From the NCBI RefSeq assembly GCF_041261445.1, contig NZ_JBGCCU010000006.1, positions 310,001 through 374,000 on the forward strand: 64,000 nucleotides of DNA, read 5' to 3'. Position 1 is the first letter of the stretch, and each line of letters starts with the position of its first letter. Below are positions 39,801 through 47,160 of this stretch, in pieces. The DNA is from Catenulispora sp. EB89. Lineage in GTDB: Bacteria > Actinomycetota > Actinomycetes > Streptomycetales > Catenulisporaceae. The notes beneath the pieces were generated by a model. That model made no database searches, had not been told where the DNA came from, and was given only the letters and a program-made list of their open reading frames with translations. The position numbers were made by a program, and so were the translations under genes.

Positions 39801-40131
39801 CACGATCGGGCCGGCGGGTGCGCATATCCGCAGTGCGGCGTTGGTGTTGGGGGTCGCGGCGCTGGCGGGGAACGAGACCGGCAATGGGGAGGCCGATCCC
39901 GCTGCGACCGCCGCTCAGGGGCTCCTGCGCACCATGTTCGGGCACGAAGACGCCGACCGTCTCCTGACGACGGCCACCACCGCGCTCAAAGACGGCAACG
40001 CACGCCTGCTCGACCGTGCCTGCGAACCCCACCACACGCAGCTGGCCGCCTACACCCTCGACCCCCGCCAGGCCCAGGCACTCGCCGAGGCCCGCGCGGC
40101 GGTGGCTCGGGCCCGGAACGAGGGAGACTGA
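36856..40131 (+). CDS. Large dynamin-like/YfjP-type GTPase with long repeat insertions
   Basis: From the ATG at 36856 the protein has 1091 residues; an in-frame GTG at 36784 and one at 36868 are alternative starts, and none has a good ribosome site. G1 is ALAGPTGVGKSTLLNALAG (residues ~82-100) and G2 is GPLRPTTRTPVLVCNP. About 320 residues of low-complexity sequence then interrupt the G domain, including thirteen 12-residue repeats (ADREHG units, residues ~259-414). The probable G3 region is ALVDTVDGDVAVVGAADVVV, where a canonical DxxG is not conserved; the G4 position reads VVVLGRVSVEVAEE without NKxD. A second low-complexity block (Gly/Ser/Glu-rich, ~520-755) precedes a helical C terminus (~758-1091). 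It pairs with the canonical GTPase gene directly downstream. Confidence 0.8.
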   Translation: MLRAVAVTDNAATGGADPDEQPPDALIEATTALLAAVTAITLPLDLATAEPARRARTEIEHILNAAILPRLRTPDAPLLCALAGPTGVGKSTLLNALAGATVSATGPLRPTTRTPVLVCNPADLGGGVSADVGEDGSGDAEELRGPDGGNVAGREGAGPLGELADGDEAGSDEAGSGLAENANALGPPPSPTQLVPVEEALPAEAPVLPERPGTQLTADESVPATGAMAADAPLVPADVSVPAEEPAIRGESRSEAAQTEAHHGSGAAAQAEADREHGAADPGEADREHGTASQAKADREHGAADRGEADREHGAAGQTEADREHGTADRAKADRERGAADRAETDREHGTAGQAEADRQRGAASQTEDDRERGTADRAEADREHGTAGQAEADRERGAADRADANRGHGAAGLGARVGSELASLLSSPLPSPSLPRGVALVDTVDGDVAVVGAADVVVVVVSAERYADAAVWRVLRRVLASGAPIVVVLGRVSVEVAEEVAAAFVELLRVNGLGAVPFFVVEEVRGGQAGTQHGSQSEAHSRPQNMVLGVSQGAGDTQQPGGGSEPGTAQRDERGLGDAEQGIEQAGGGSGPAAELGGDGAARDAGSAGAAVSAGGDGGVGTGVGVGEKGARARGAVLGGSGALGVDGGQGESGAGVGGGAPGEGGYGDGGPERSGPAGETGIGAAGGSAWGPGSGGESGPGSGGGSDPGSGGEPGPGSGLGSGSGAGAGVGVRMGALGESGAGARGGAEAPSRSAPVVVDETPLVPEAAVAGLRGWLRDAGADTAGRGRIGMLGVAGRLDSVDRLVGELADAWEGQRLALQVLHQGLERVHTAERVRFRGAVDGGELLGGEVRIRWQELLGSGRVSALFEAEDAGRKRKRRKKAEPDWSARFHNPAAHDATTAPLRAALVEAVARGYRAALERAARKTVDQWELTPGAPEPGPVDDATRRATDPARAAAEWLDHLPTLILDQGHSRRTTRTIGPAGAHIRSAALVLGVAALAGNETGNGEADPAATAAQGLLRTMFGHEDADRLLTTATTALKDGNARLLDRACEPHHTQLAAYTLDPRQAQALAEARAAVARARNEGD
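37630..38097. repeat. 36-bp in-frame tandem repeat, 13 copies
   Basis: Twelve clear units plus one degenerate first unit of 36 bases encode the 12-residue motif AEADREHGTAGQ with drift (positions 37630-38097). The unit length is a multiple of three, so all frames on both strands stay open through it. This explains several long shadow frames here. Confidence 0.9.
38932..39027. repeat. 24-bp in-frame tandem repeat, 4 copies
   Basis: Four units encode the 8-residue motif GPGSGGES with small changes (GPGSGGES, GPGSGGGS, DPGSGGEP, GPGSGLGS). They sit inside a wider Gly/Ser/Glu-rich stretch (about 38420-39120) that forms the second insertion in the GTPase. Confidence 0.85.
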
Positions 40132-40132
40132 G

Positions 40133-41857
40133 ATGGGCGAAGGCGATATGGGGATCGTGGACGTTGAGGCCAGGCAGGAGCCGGAGGCCGCGCCCGATCG
40201 CCCGCGCGCTCCGATGCCGGCGATCGGTGGTGGGTCGAGGGTCCTCACCGGGCGGCTGGGCCGGCTCGAAGCTCTTCTGAAGGAGACCGACCAGCGCCTG
40301 TCCGACTTCACCGCGCAGGAGGCGGACCGCATTCTGCGACGCGTCCACGAGCGCATCGCCCTGTCCCCCGACCACGTCGTGACCGCCATCGCGGGGGCGA
40401 CGGGCAGTGGCAAGTCGTCGCTCTTCAATGCCCTGATCCGCTTCGAACTCGCTCCGGTCGGCGCCGTACGACCGACTACCACGACCGGTCTGGCCTGCAT
40501 CTGGGATCCCGAGCACGCCGAAGCCGCCGCCGCGCTCCTGGACCGCATCGGCGTCGCGACGAATAACAGGATGCTGCGAGGGTCGTTGCTGGATGGAGCC
40601 AGTCGAAGTGCGGAGCCGGAACTCACGCCGCTGGTCTTGATAGACCTGCCAGATCATGACTCGGCGGTCCGCGCGCACCGCGACGATACCGACAAGGCCA
40701 CCGCCGCCGCCGACCTGCTCCTGTTCGTCACCGACCCGCAGAAGTACGCCGACGCCTCCTGGCACGAGCGCTACCTCCGCCACCTCAGCCACCACCAGGA
40801 GACGCTGGTCGTCGTCCTGAACAAGAGCGACGAGCTGTCGGCGAACGACGCGCGAGCGTGCGCCGAGGATCTTGGAAGGATCCTCACTGAATCAGGGCTC
40901 ACCGACGTGCCGATTCTCCTGACGTCGACGCGCACCGGCGAGGGTCTGCAACAACTCAGAGAGCTGATAGTCACCCGCGTCCGCCGGAAACAAGCCGCCC
41001 TCCTGCGCAGCGAGGCGGACGTCGACCGCGCCGCCACGCTCATCGCCGCCGAGCTCGCACCCCGGGACGGCCGCGCGCCGGAAAGCCTTTCGCCGCAAGC
41101 GAAATCCGCCGCGCTCCTGGCCATCGGCGACAGCACCAGCATGCAGGCTTTGTCAGACCTCATCGACGCCACCTACCGCCGCCGCGCCGCGGCCGTCACC
41201 GGCTGGCCGGTCCGGCACGCCGTCATGACCCTGATATCCCGTCTCCGGGGCGGCGAGGCGGCCCGCTACACCCCCTGGGCCGGTGCCGTGGCCGGCGAGC
41301 CCGCGCCGCCGCCGATCCAGCACGGGGATGTCGAGCACGCCGTCGCGGACGCCGTGGACCGGGTCGCCGAGAGCATGCCAGCGCCGTGGGCCAAGGAGAT
41401 GCGGCGCATCGGGGATCGCTGCGTCAGGAGCCTGTCGGAGACGCTGGACGCCACGCTGTCGGGCACGGAGGTCGGGCCGCGGCTGGTCCCCCGCTGGTGG
41501 ACCACCGTGCAGGTGCTGCACTGGATGCTGATGACCGCGGCGCTCGTCGGCGTCGGTGGCGCCATCGCCTACGCCGCGTCCGGCGGCGGCGGGGACTCAA
41601 GCCTGCCGGACACCGGTCCGGTGCCGTTCCCGCTGCTCGTGGCGGTCGTGGCCCTCGTCGCCGGGGCGCTGGTGGACCTGGCGTGCCGTCCGGCCGCACG
41701 GCGGGCCGCCGCGCGGCTGCGGGTGAAAGTGGCCGAACGCATGACCGAAAGGGTGCGGGGCGCGGCCGAACAACTGCTGTTCACACCGCTCGTCGCGGAA
41801 CATGAACGGTATGTCAGAGCATGGATCCTGACTCAGGGACTTGTCAGGAAGACTTGA
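40133..41857 (+). CDS. Membrane-linked GTPase, canonical partner of the repeat GTPase
   Basis: The ATG at 40133 follows GGGAG and overlaps the region of the upstream stop by one base gap, so the two genes are coupled; ATG at 40148 is an alternative. The 574-residue protein has intact G motifs: AIAGATGSGKSSLFNALIRF (G1), GAVRPTTTTGLACIWDP (G2), LVLIDLPDHDSAVRAH (G3) and VVVLNKSDELSANDAR (G4). Two membrane helices lie near residues 461-483 and 500-520, followed by a C-terminal helix. It resembles the GTPase pairs of actinobacteria that are related to YfjP/Era and to dynamin-like proteins. The role is unknown; membrane remodelling is an inference. Confidence 0.85.
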   Translation: MGEGDMGIVDVEARQEPEAAPDRPRAPMPAIGGGSRVLTGRLGRLEALLKETDQRLSDFTAQEADRILRRVHERIALSPDHVVTAIAGATGSGKSSLFNALIRFELAPVGAVRPTTTTGLACIWDPEHAEAAAALLDRIGVATNNRMLRGSLLDGASRSAEPELTPLVLIDLPDHDSAVRAHRDDTDKATAAADLLLFVTDPQKYADASWHERYLRHLSHHQETLVVVLNKSDELSANDARACAEDLGRILTESGLTDVPILLTSTRTGEGLQQLRELIVTRVRRKQAALLRSEADVDRAATLIAAELAPRDGRAPESLSPQAKSAALLAIGDSTSMQALSDLIDATYRRRAAAVTGWPVRHAVMTLISRLRGGEAARYTPWAGAVAGEPAPPPIQHGDVEHAVADAVDRVAESMPAPWAKEMRRIGDRCVRSLSETLDATLSGTEVGPRLVPRWWTTVQVLHWMLMTAALVGVGGAIAYAASGGGGDSSLPDTGPVPFPLLVAVVALVAGALVDLACRPAARRAAARLRVKVAERMTERVRGAAEQLLFTPLVAEHERYVRAWILTQGLVRKT

Positions 41858-41866
41858 GAAAAGAGC

Positions 41867-41896
41867 GTGCCCCTGCCCGGCGGGGGGCAGGGGCAC
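41867..41896. terminator. Bidirectional terminator hairpin
   Basis: GTGCCCCTGCCC (41867-41878) and GGGCAGGGGCAC (41885-41896) form a 12-bp perfect stem with a 6-base loop. It lies between the rightward GTPase operon and the leftward fadB-fadA genes and can serve both. Confidence 0.9.
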
Positions 41897-41913
41897 CTCC
41901 ATTCTAAGTACCC

Positions 41914-44031
41914 TTATTCAGGGAGAGAAGCCACTCCCGGGGCCAGGAATCGGTGGCCGGTCACGATTTCCGACACCCCGGCGCGGTCCAGGTACGGCGT
42001 GATGCCGCCGAGGTGGAACGGCCAGCCCGCACCGAGCAGCATGCACAGGTCGATGTCCTGCGCCTCGCCGACCACGCCCTCGCTGAGCATCAGGTCGATC
42101 TCCTGCGCCATCGCCTTCAGGGCGCGGTCGCGGAGCTGCTCCTCGGTCGAGGGCGAGTCGCCGGGCTGGAACAGCTCCAGGACCTCCGGGTCGATGACCG
42201 GGACGCCGGTGTCCCACTTGTAGATCGCCTTCTTGCCGGCCGCGACCAGCTTCGCCAGGTTCGGCGAGACCTGGAAGCGGTCCGGGAAGGCGGTGTGCAG
42301 GGTCTCGGCGACGTGCAGCGCGACCGCCGGGCCGACCAGCTCCAGGAGCACGAACGGCGACATCGGCAGGCCCAGGGGCTCCAGCGCGCGGTCCGCGACG
42401 TCGATCGGCGTGCCCTCGTCCACCGCCGCGGTGACCTCGCCCAGGAAGCGGGTCAGCAGCCGGTTCACGACGAACGCCGGGGCGTCCTTGACCAGCACGC
42501 AGGACTTCTTCAGGGTCTTGCCGACCGCGAAGGCCGTGGCCAGCGAGGCGTCGTCGGTCTGCTCGGCGCGCACGATCTCCAGCAGCGGCAGCACGGCCAC
42601 CGGGTTGAAGAAGTGGAAGCCGACGACCCGCTCCGGGTGCTGGAGCTTGGAGGCCATCTCGGTGACCGACAGCGAGGAGGTGTTCGTGGCCAGCACGCAG
42701 TCCTCCCGGACCACGGCCTCGACCTCGGCGAACACCTGCTGCTTGACCGACATCTCCTCGAACACGGCCTCGATGACCAGGTCCGCGTCGGCGAACGCGT
42801 CCTTGGTCAGCGAGCCGGACACCAGTGCCTTGAGACGGTTCGCCTGGTCCTGGTTGAGGCGGCCCTTGAGCTGGAGCAGACCGATCTGCTCGTGCACGTA
42901 GCCGACGCCCTTGTCCACGCGCTCCTGGTCGATGTCGGTCATCACGACCGGTACCTGCAGCCGCTGCACGAACAGCAGCGCGAACTGCGAGGCCATCAGG
43001 CCCGCGCCGACCACGCCGACCTTGGTCACCGGCCGTGCCAGGTCCTTGCTCGGCGCGCCGAACGGCTTCTTCGCACGCTTCTGAGTCAGGTTGAACGCGT
43101 ACAGGCCGGCCCGCAGCTCGTTCGTCATGATCAGGTCGGCGAGCGCCTCGTCCTCGAGCGCGAAGCCCTCGTCGTTCGAGCCGGTGGCCATCTTCTCGAT
43201 GATGTCCAGGGCGCGGTACGGGGCCGGGGCGGCGCCGTGCACCTTCGAATCAGCGACCTGACGTCCGCGGGCCACGGCGGCGGCGTAGTCCTCGGCCGTG
43301 AACTGCTTGCGTTCAATGGCGATCGAGCCGTTGATGACCTGCTCGGCCCACGCCAGCGACTCCTCCAGGAAGGCGACCGGCTCGAACATCACGTCGGCGA
43401 TCCCGAGCTCGAAGGCCTTGGGGCCCTTGAGCATCCGGTTCTGCGACAGCGCGTTGTCGATGATGACGGTGACCGCGGCGTCCGGGCCGATCAGCTTCGG
43501 CAGCAGCGTGCAGCCGCCCCAGCCGGGGACCAGGCCGAGGAAGCACTCGGGGAAGGCCAGCGCCGGGACGCCGGAGGAGATGCTGCGGTAGGTGCAGGCC
43601 AGCGCGACCTCGACGCCGCCGCCCATGGCCGCGCCGTTGACGAACGCGAAGGAGGGCACCGGCAGCGCGGACAGGCGCTTGAAGGTGTCGTGGCCGGCCT
43701 TGGCGATGGCCAGGGCCTGGTCGCGGTTCTTCACGACCTCGACGCCCTTGAGGTCGGCGCCGACGGCGAAGATGAACGGCTTGCCGGTGACCCCGACGCC
43801 GACGATCTCGCCGTTCTTGGCCGCGGCCTCGACCGTGTCAATGGCCTGACCCAGCTGCACGAGGCCGCCGGGGCCGAACGTGTTCGGCTTGGTGTGGTCG
43901 AAGCCGTTGTCCAGCGTGATCAGCGCGAACCTGCCGGAGTGGCCGGGCAGGTCGAAGAACTGGACCGGCGCCTTGGTGACGACCTCGTCCGGGAAGAGCT
44001 CCGTGGCCAGAGCTGTCAGGTCCTGAGTCAC
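41914..44031 (-). CDS. fadB: Fatty-acid oxidation complex alpha subunit
   Basis: The 705-residue multifunctional protein has an enoyl-CoA hydratase N-terminal half (FAFVNGAAMGGGVEVALACT, with the oxyanion-hole region, and PECFLGLVPGWGGCTLLPKL). Then comes the 3-hydroxyacyl-CoA dehydrogenase half (KVGVVGAGLMASQFALLFVQ for NAD, ERVVGFHFFNPVAVLPLLEI, and the C-terminal dimerisation domain). It performs the middle two steps of beta-oxidation. The GTG start at 44031 overlaps the thiolase stop by 4 bases; a longer reading back through the thiolase gene is not a real protein. Its TAA stop is unusual for this window. Order fadA-fadB with RNase D and whiI nearby matches a conserved actinobacterial context. 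Confidence 0.95.
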   Translation of the reverse strand: MTQDLTALATELFPDEVVTKAPVQFFDLPGHSGRFALITLDNGFDHTKPNTFGPGGLVQLGQAIDTVEAAAKNGEIVGVGVTGKPFIFAVGADLKGVEVVKNRDQALAIAKAGHDTFKRLSALPVPSFAFVNGAAMGGGVEVALACTYRSISSGVPALAFPECFLGLVPGWGGCTLLPKLIGPDAAVTVIIDNALSQNRMLKGPKAFELGIADVMFEPVAFLEESLAWAEQVINGSIAIERKQFTAEDYAAAVARGRQVADSKVHGAAPAPYRALDIIEKMATGSNDEGFALEDEALADLIMTNELRAGLYAFNLTQKRAKKPFGAPSKDLARPVTKVGVVGAGLMASQFALLFVQRLQVPVVMTDIDQERVDKGVGYVHEQIGLLQLKGRLNQDQANRLKALVSGSLTKDAFADADLVIEAVFEEMSVKQQVFAEVEAVVREDCVLATNTSSLSVTEMASKLQHPERVVGFHFFNPVAVLPLLEIVRAEQTDDASLATAFAVGKTLKKSCVLVKDAPAFVVNRLLTRFLGEVTAAVDEGTPIDVADRALEPLGLPMSPFVLLELVGPAVALHVAETLHTAFPDRFQVSPNLAKLVAAGKKAIYKWDTGVPVIDPEVLELFQPGDSPSTEEQLRDRALKAMAQEIDLMLSEGVVGEAQDIDLCMLLGAGWPFHLGGITPYLDRAGVSEIVTGHRFLAPGVASLPE

Positions 44032-45242
44032 TTCGACTCTCCGTTCCAGTGCGGGTTCTCCCAGATGACCGTGCCGCCCATGCCGATACCCACACACATC
44101 GAGGTCAGGCCGTAGCGGACCTCGGGGTGCTCCTCGAAGTGCTGCGCCAGCTGGGTCATCAGCCGGACGCCGGAGGAGGCCAGCGGGTGGCCCATGGCGA
44201 TGGCGCCGCCGAAGGGGTTCACGCGCTCGTCGTCGTCGGCGATGCCGAAGTGGTCGAGGAAGGCCACGACCTGCACCGCGAAGGCCTCGTTCAGTTCGAA
44301 CAGGCCGATGTCCTCGATGGTCAGGCCGGCCTTGGCCAGGGCCTTCTCGGTGGCCGGGACCGGGCCGATGCCCATGACCTCCGGCTCGACGCCGACGTAG
44401 GCGTAGGACACCAGGCGCATGCGGACCGGCAGGCCCAGCTCCTCGGCGACGTCCTCGGCGGCCAGCAGGCACGCGGTGGCGCCGTCGTTGAGGCCGGCGG
44501 CGTTGCCAGCGGTGACGCGGCCGCGGACCCGGAAGGGGGTCTTCAGCGCGGCGAGGTCCTCGACGGTGGTGCCGGGGCGGGGCGGCTCGTCGGCGGTGAC
44601 CAGGGCGTAGCCGTTCTCGGCGTGCCGGGCGGACATCGGGACCAGGACGTCCTGGAACTTGCCGGCGGCCAGGGCCTTGGCGTACTTCTCCTGGGACGCG
44701 GCGGCGAAGGCGTCGCAGCGCTCCTTGGTCAGCTCCGGGTAGCGGTCGTGCAGGTTCTCCGCGGTGGAGCCCATGACCAGCGCCGAGGGGTCGACCAGCT
44801 TTTCGGCGACGATCCGCGGGTTGGGGTCGACGCCCTCGCCCATCGGGTGCCGGCCCATGTGCTCGACGCCGCCGGCGACGACCACGTCGTAGGCGCCGAA
44901 GGCGATGCCGCCGGCGGTGGTGGTGACGGCGGTCATCGCACCGGCGCACATGCGGTCGATGGAGTAGCCGGGGACGGTCTTCGGCAGGCCCGCGAGCAGC
45001 CCCGCGACCCGCCCCAGGGTCAGGCCCTGGTCGCCGATCTGGGTGGTGGCGGCGATCGCCACGTCGTCCACGCGGTCGGCCGGGAGCTGCGGATTGCGCT
45101 GCAGCAGCTCGCGGATGCAGCGGATGACCAGGTCATCCGCCCGGGTCTCGGCATACACGCCCTTGGGGCCCGCCTTGCCGAACGGGGTACGGACGCCGTC
45201 GACGAAGACTACTTGTCGGACGGCCCTCTGGGTCTGAGGCAC
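44028..45242 (-). CDS. fadA: Acetyl-CoA C-acyltransferase (thiolase)
   Basis: The 404-residue thiolase has the nucleophilic Cys in YSIDRMCAGAMTAVTTTAGG, the His in NPFGGAIAMGHPLASSGVRL and the second Cys in TSMCVGIGMGGTVIWE. It releases acetyl-CoA in the last step of beta-oxidation and, with the downstream FadB, forms the classical two-gene complex. The GTG start at 45242 has GGAGGAGAG five bases upstream. The 4-base overlap with fadB indicates coupled translation. Confidence 0.95.
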   Translation of the reverse strand: MPQTQRAVRQVVFVDGVRTPFGKAGPKGVYAETRADDLVIRCIRELLQRNPQLPADRVDDVAIAATTQIGDQGLTLGRVAGLLAGLPKTVPGYSIDRMCAGAMTAVTTTAGGIAFGAYDVVVAGGVEHMGRHPMGEGVDPNPRIVAEKLVDPSALVMGSTAENLHDRYPELTKERCDAFAAASQEKYAKALAAGKFQDVLVPMSARHAENGYALVTADEPPRPGTTVEDLAALKTPFRVRGRVTAGNAAGLNDGATACLLAAEDVAEELGLPVRMRLVSYAYVGVEPEVMGIGPVPATEKALAKAGLTIEDIGLFELNEAFAVQVVAFLDHFGIADDDERVNPFGGAIAMGHPLASSGVRLMTQLAQHFEEHPEVRYGLTSMCVGIGMGGTVIWENPHWNGESK

Positions 45243-45330
45243 GTTGGCTCTCCTCCACGCGGAACGGTTCTGCGACCATGCTACTCACGAGTAACAAGGT
45301 TCGGCGAGCGCGGGGTGAGGTGAGTGCGGT

Positions 45331-45408
45331 CACGGGGTGGTCGGGAGACGGAAGTGCGGCCCGCTTGGATAGGGCCGCACTCCGCGATTGCTTCGCCACC
45401 ACCCCGTG
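45331..45408 (-). terminator. Nested hairpin after the azoreductase gene
   Basis: An outer stem CACGGGGTGGT (45331-45341) with ACCACCCCGTG (45398-45408) encloses an inner stem AGTGCGGCCC (45353-45362) with GGGCCGCACT (45372-45381). It lies 33 bases after the azoreductase stop on the minus strand and upstream of fadA, so it can end the azoreductase transcript. Confidence 0.75.
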
Positions 45409-45440
45409 CGCGCCTGGTGAACGGGGCTGCGGGGGGGGTG

Positions 45441-46109
45441 TCAGACCGCGACCGGCTCGCCGGACAGCTTCGCGGCCAGCTCCCGCGCCTTCGCGTCGGC
45501 GTCGGCCAGGGCCGCGGCGCGGGACGCCTCGGCCAGCGGGATCAGCTCGGCCATCGCCGGGACGGTCGGGGCCAGCGTCAGCTCGATGGTGATGAACTCC
45601 GGCGTAACACCCAGGTGCGCGGAGAGGACTCCGGCGAGGTAGTTCTTCACGAACTCCATGCCCTCGCGGGGCGTGCCGGGCTCGTAGGAGCCGCCGCGGG
45701 AGGCCACGATCACGACCGGCTTGCCGGCCAGGGACTGCGTGCCCTCGCCGAGGGTGCGGCCGGCCAGGATGACGTGGTCGATCCAGGCCTTCAGCGAGGA
45801 GGCGAGGCCGAAGTTGTACATCGGGGCGCCGATGAGGATCGCGTCGGCGTTCTCGGCCTCCTCGATCAGCGCCAGGCGGGCGGCGTGCGCGGCGGCCTGG
45901 GCCTCGTTGTGGGTGGCCGGATCGGCGTACGCCGCCGAGACGGTGGTCGCGTTCATGTGCGGCAGCGGCTCGGCGGCCAGGTCGCGGTAGACAATGGTGC
46001 CGTCCGGGTGCGCGTCGCGCCAGGCGTCGGCGAACGCGGCGGTGACGGTGCGGGAGGCGGAGGCCCCGCCCGGGAACAGAGACGCGTCGATGTGCAGCAA
46101 AGAAGCCAC
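45441..46109 (-). CDS. azoR: FMN-dependent NADH-azoreductase
   Basis: The 222-residue flavodoxin-fold protein matches AzoR: FMN-binding LLHIDASLFPGGASASRTVT at the N terminus, the GAPMYNFGLASSLKAWIDHV signature and VVIVASRGGSYEPGTPREGM. AzoR enzymes reduce quinones and azo compounds with NADH, protecting against electrophile stress. The HxlR regulator gene is divergent and 152 bases away; HxlR-family proteins often control such reductases in response to quinones or aldehydes. The start ATG lies at 46109. Confidence 0.9.
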   Translation of the reverse strand: MASLLHIDASLFPGGASASRTVTAAFADAWRDAHPDGTIVYRDLAAEPLPHMNATTVSAAYADPATHNEAQAAAHAARLALIEEAENADAILIGAPMYNFGLASSLKAWIDHVILAGRTLGEGTQSLAGKPVVIVASRGGSYEPGTPREGMEFVKNYLAGVLSAHLGVTPEFITIELTLAPTVPAMAELIPLAEASRAAALADADAKARELAAKLSGEPVAV

Positions 46110-46135
46110 GGAATACTCCCTCAGCTCGATGGTTA

Positions 46136-46217
46136 CCTTTTGTGCGTGGCATCATGATGAGTGATTGTTGAAGTCTCTACAAAAGGCACATCGAGGTGCG
46201 GCCAGGCACATTGAGGT
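46136..46217. promoter_or_regulatory. Candidate operators between azoR and hxlR-type genes
   Basis: Three sequence features lie in this divergent region. CCTTTTGT (46136-46143) and ACAAAAGG (46179-46186) form an inverted repeat. A palindrome CATCATGATG lies between (46150-46159). GCACATYGAGGT occurs twice (46186-46197 and 46206-46217), 20 bases apart. Any may be HxlR sites; none is proven. Confidence 0.45.
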
Positions 46218-46261
46218 AACCGTCCTGGTCGACCCGCGAGGAAGGAACGGGATCAGAGGAG

Positions 46262-46684
46262 ATGGCGGAGACAAGATTGGACCCGCCGACCGCCTGCCAG
46301 GAGGTCGGGCCGGAGGGCCGGATGGTGCGCAGCGTGCTCGACCGCATCGGCGACAAGTGGGGCCTGATGATCATCGGTAATCTGAATCGGGGCCCGCTTC
46401 GGTTCGGCGCGCTGCAGATGGCGATCGGCGGGGTCTCCCAGCGGATGCTGACGCTGAACCTGCGGCAACTGGAGCGGGACGGGCTGATCTCGCGGACCGT
46501 CTACGCCGAGGTGCCGCCGCGGGTGGAGTACGAGCTCACGGAGATGGGGCACAGTTTGCTGGTGCCGGTGCTGGAGTTGGTGAACTGGGCCGCGGACAAT
46601 GCTGAGCGGATCGAGAAGCATCGGGATGCTTACGATGCGGGGGCTGCGGGGGCTGCGGGGGCTGCGGGGGCGGCCGCGGGCTGA
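46262..46684 (+). CDS. HxlR-family transcriptional regulator
   Basis: The 140-residue winged-helix protein has the HxlR phrases VLDRIGDKWGLMIIGNL, RFGALQMAIGGVSQRMLTLN and LRQLERDGLISRTVYAEVPP. The first 20 residues carry a Cys (PPTACQEVGPEG) that could sense electrophiles, as in related regulators such as YodB or QorR. The C terminus ends in an Ala/Gly tail (AGAAGAAGAAGAAAG) from a 9-base DNA repeat. It is divergent from azoR and is the likely regulator of it. Part of its 3' end is duplicated 380 bases downstream. Confidence 0.88.
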   Translation: MAETRLDPPTACQEVGPEGRMVRSVLDRIGDKWGLMIIGNLNRGPLRFGALQMAIGGVSQRMLTLNLRQLERDGLISRTVYAEVPPRVEYELTEMGHSLLVPVLELVNWAADNAERIEKHRDAYDAGAAGAAGAAGAAAG

Positions 46685-46699
46685 TCGGGGCGGCGCGCG
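46604..46699. repeat. Direct repeat copy A (3' end of the HxlR gene)
   Basis: This 96-base stretch ends the HxlR gene and runs into the spacer. It recurs at 46984-47052 with the same order, except that three 9-base GGGGGCTGC-type units are missing in the second copy. Confidence 0.85.
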
Positions 46700-46773
46700 G
46701 CGATAGGTCTTCGGGGCCACGTCCGACGCGTCGATGCGGGCCTGGGCGGGGCGCAATGGCGCGCATGTGTTGA

Positions 46774-46986
46774 TCAGCTGACTGTCAGGCCGGACGCGCG
46801 ATTCGGTTGCGGTGGCTCGGGCGCGGTGATGGCAATGCGTTGGACGCCGCCGCGTGACGCATCGCCAGCACCCGGCAAATAGGCCACCTCGCAACCGCAG
46901 TCACAGGCCTCGGCCATGAGGCGCAGGGCACCGATGTTCGCCAGCTGATCCACGATCACCAACACCGTGCCGAACTTCTCGCCGAG
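46774..46986 (-). pseudogene. IS110-family transposase remnant (N-terminal fragment)
   Basis: On the minus strand the translation GEKFGTVLVIVDQLANIGAL, then EACDCGCEVAYLPG, matches the N-terminal DEDD-fold region of IS110/IS1111-type transposases, which usually continue VAYLPG-x-MRRIADL. Here the frame degenerates after VAYLPG and ends at 46774. No catalytic C-terminal domain, inverted repeat or start codon remains. The fragment abuts repeat copy B of the HxlR tail. The region between this remnant and rnd (47053-47160) shows nothing further. Confidence 0.75.
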
Positions 46987-47052
46987 CGGGTCGAGAAGCA
47001 TCGGGATGCTTACGATGCCGGGGCTGCCGCGGGCTGATCGGGGCGGCGCGCG
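46984..47052. repeat. Direct repeat copy B of the HxlR 3' end
   Basis: These 69 bases repeat 46604-46699, including the final codons (EKHRDAYDA, then Gly/Ala residues) and the TGA stop of the HxlR gene, but lack 27 bases of the 9-base repeats. Together with copy A they flank the IS110 remnant. Confidence 0.85.
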
Positions 47053-47160
47053 CACCCCGCCCCAGCCGGGGGTCAAACCACCCTCGTATCGATCGTCCCG
47101 AACAGTCAACCGCCGAAAGAAGGCCCCCGGCCGAAACACCGCCCGATCAGACCAAAAACC

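Noticed and set aside
41914-44949. Single 1011-residue protein joining FadB with upstream sequence
   Set aside because: The upstream part overlaps the thiolase gene out of frame. A GTG start at 44031 with a 4-base overlap gives the normal FadB length.
46700-47160. Intact insertion sequence
   Set aside because: Only the N-terminal piece of an IS110-type transposase remains; there is no complete transposase, no second domain and no element ends.
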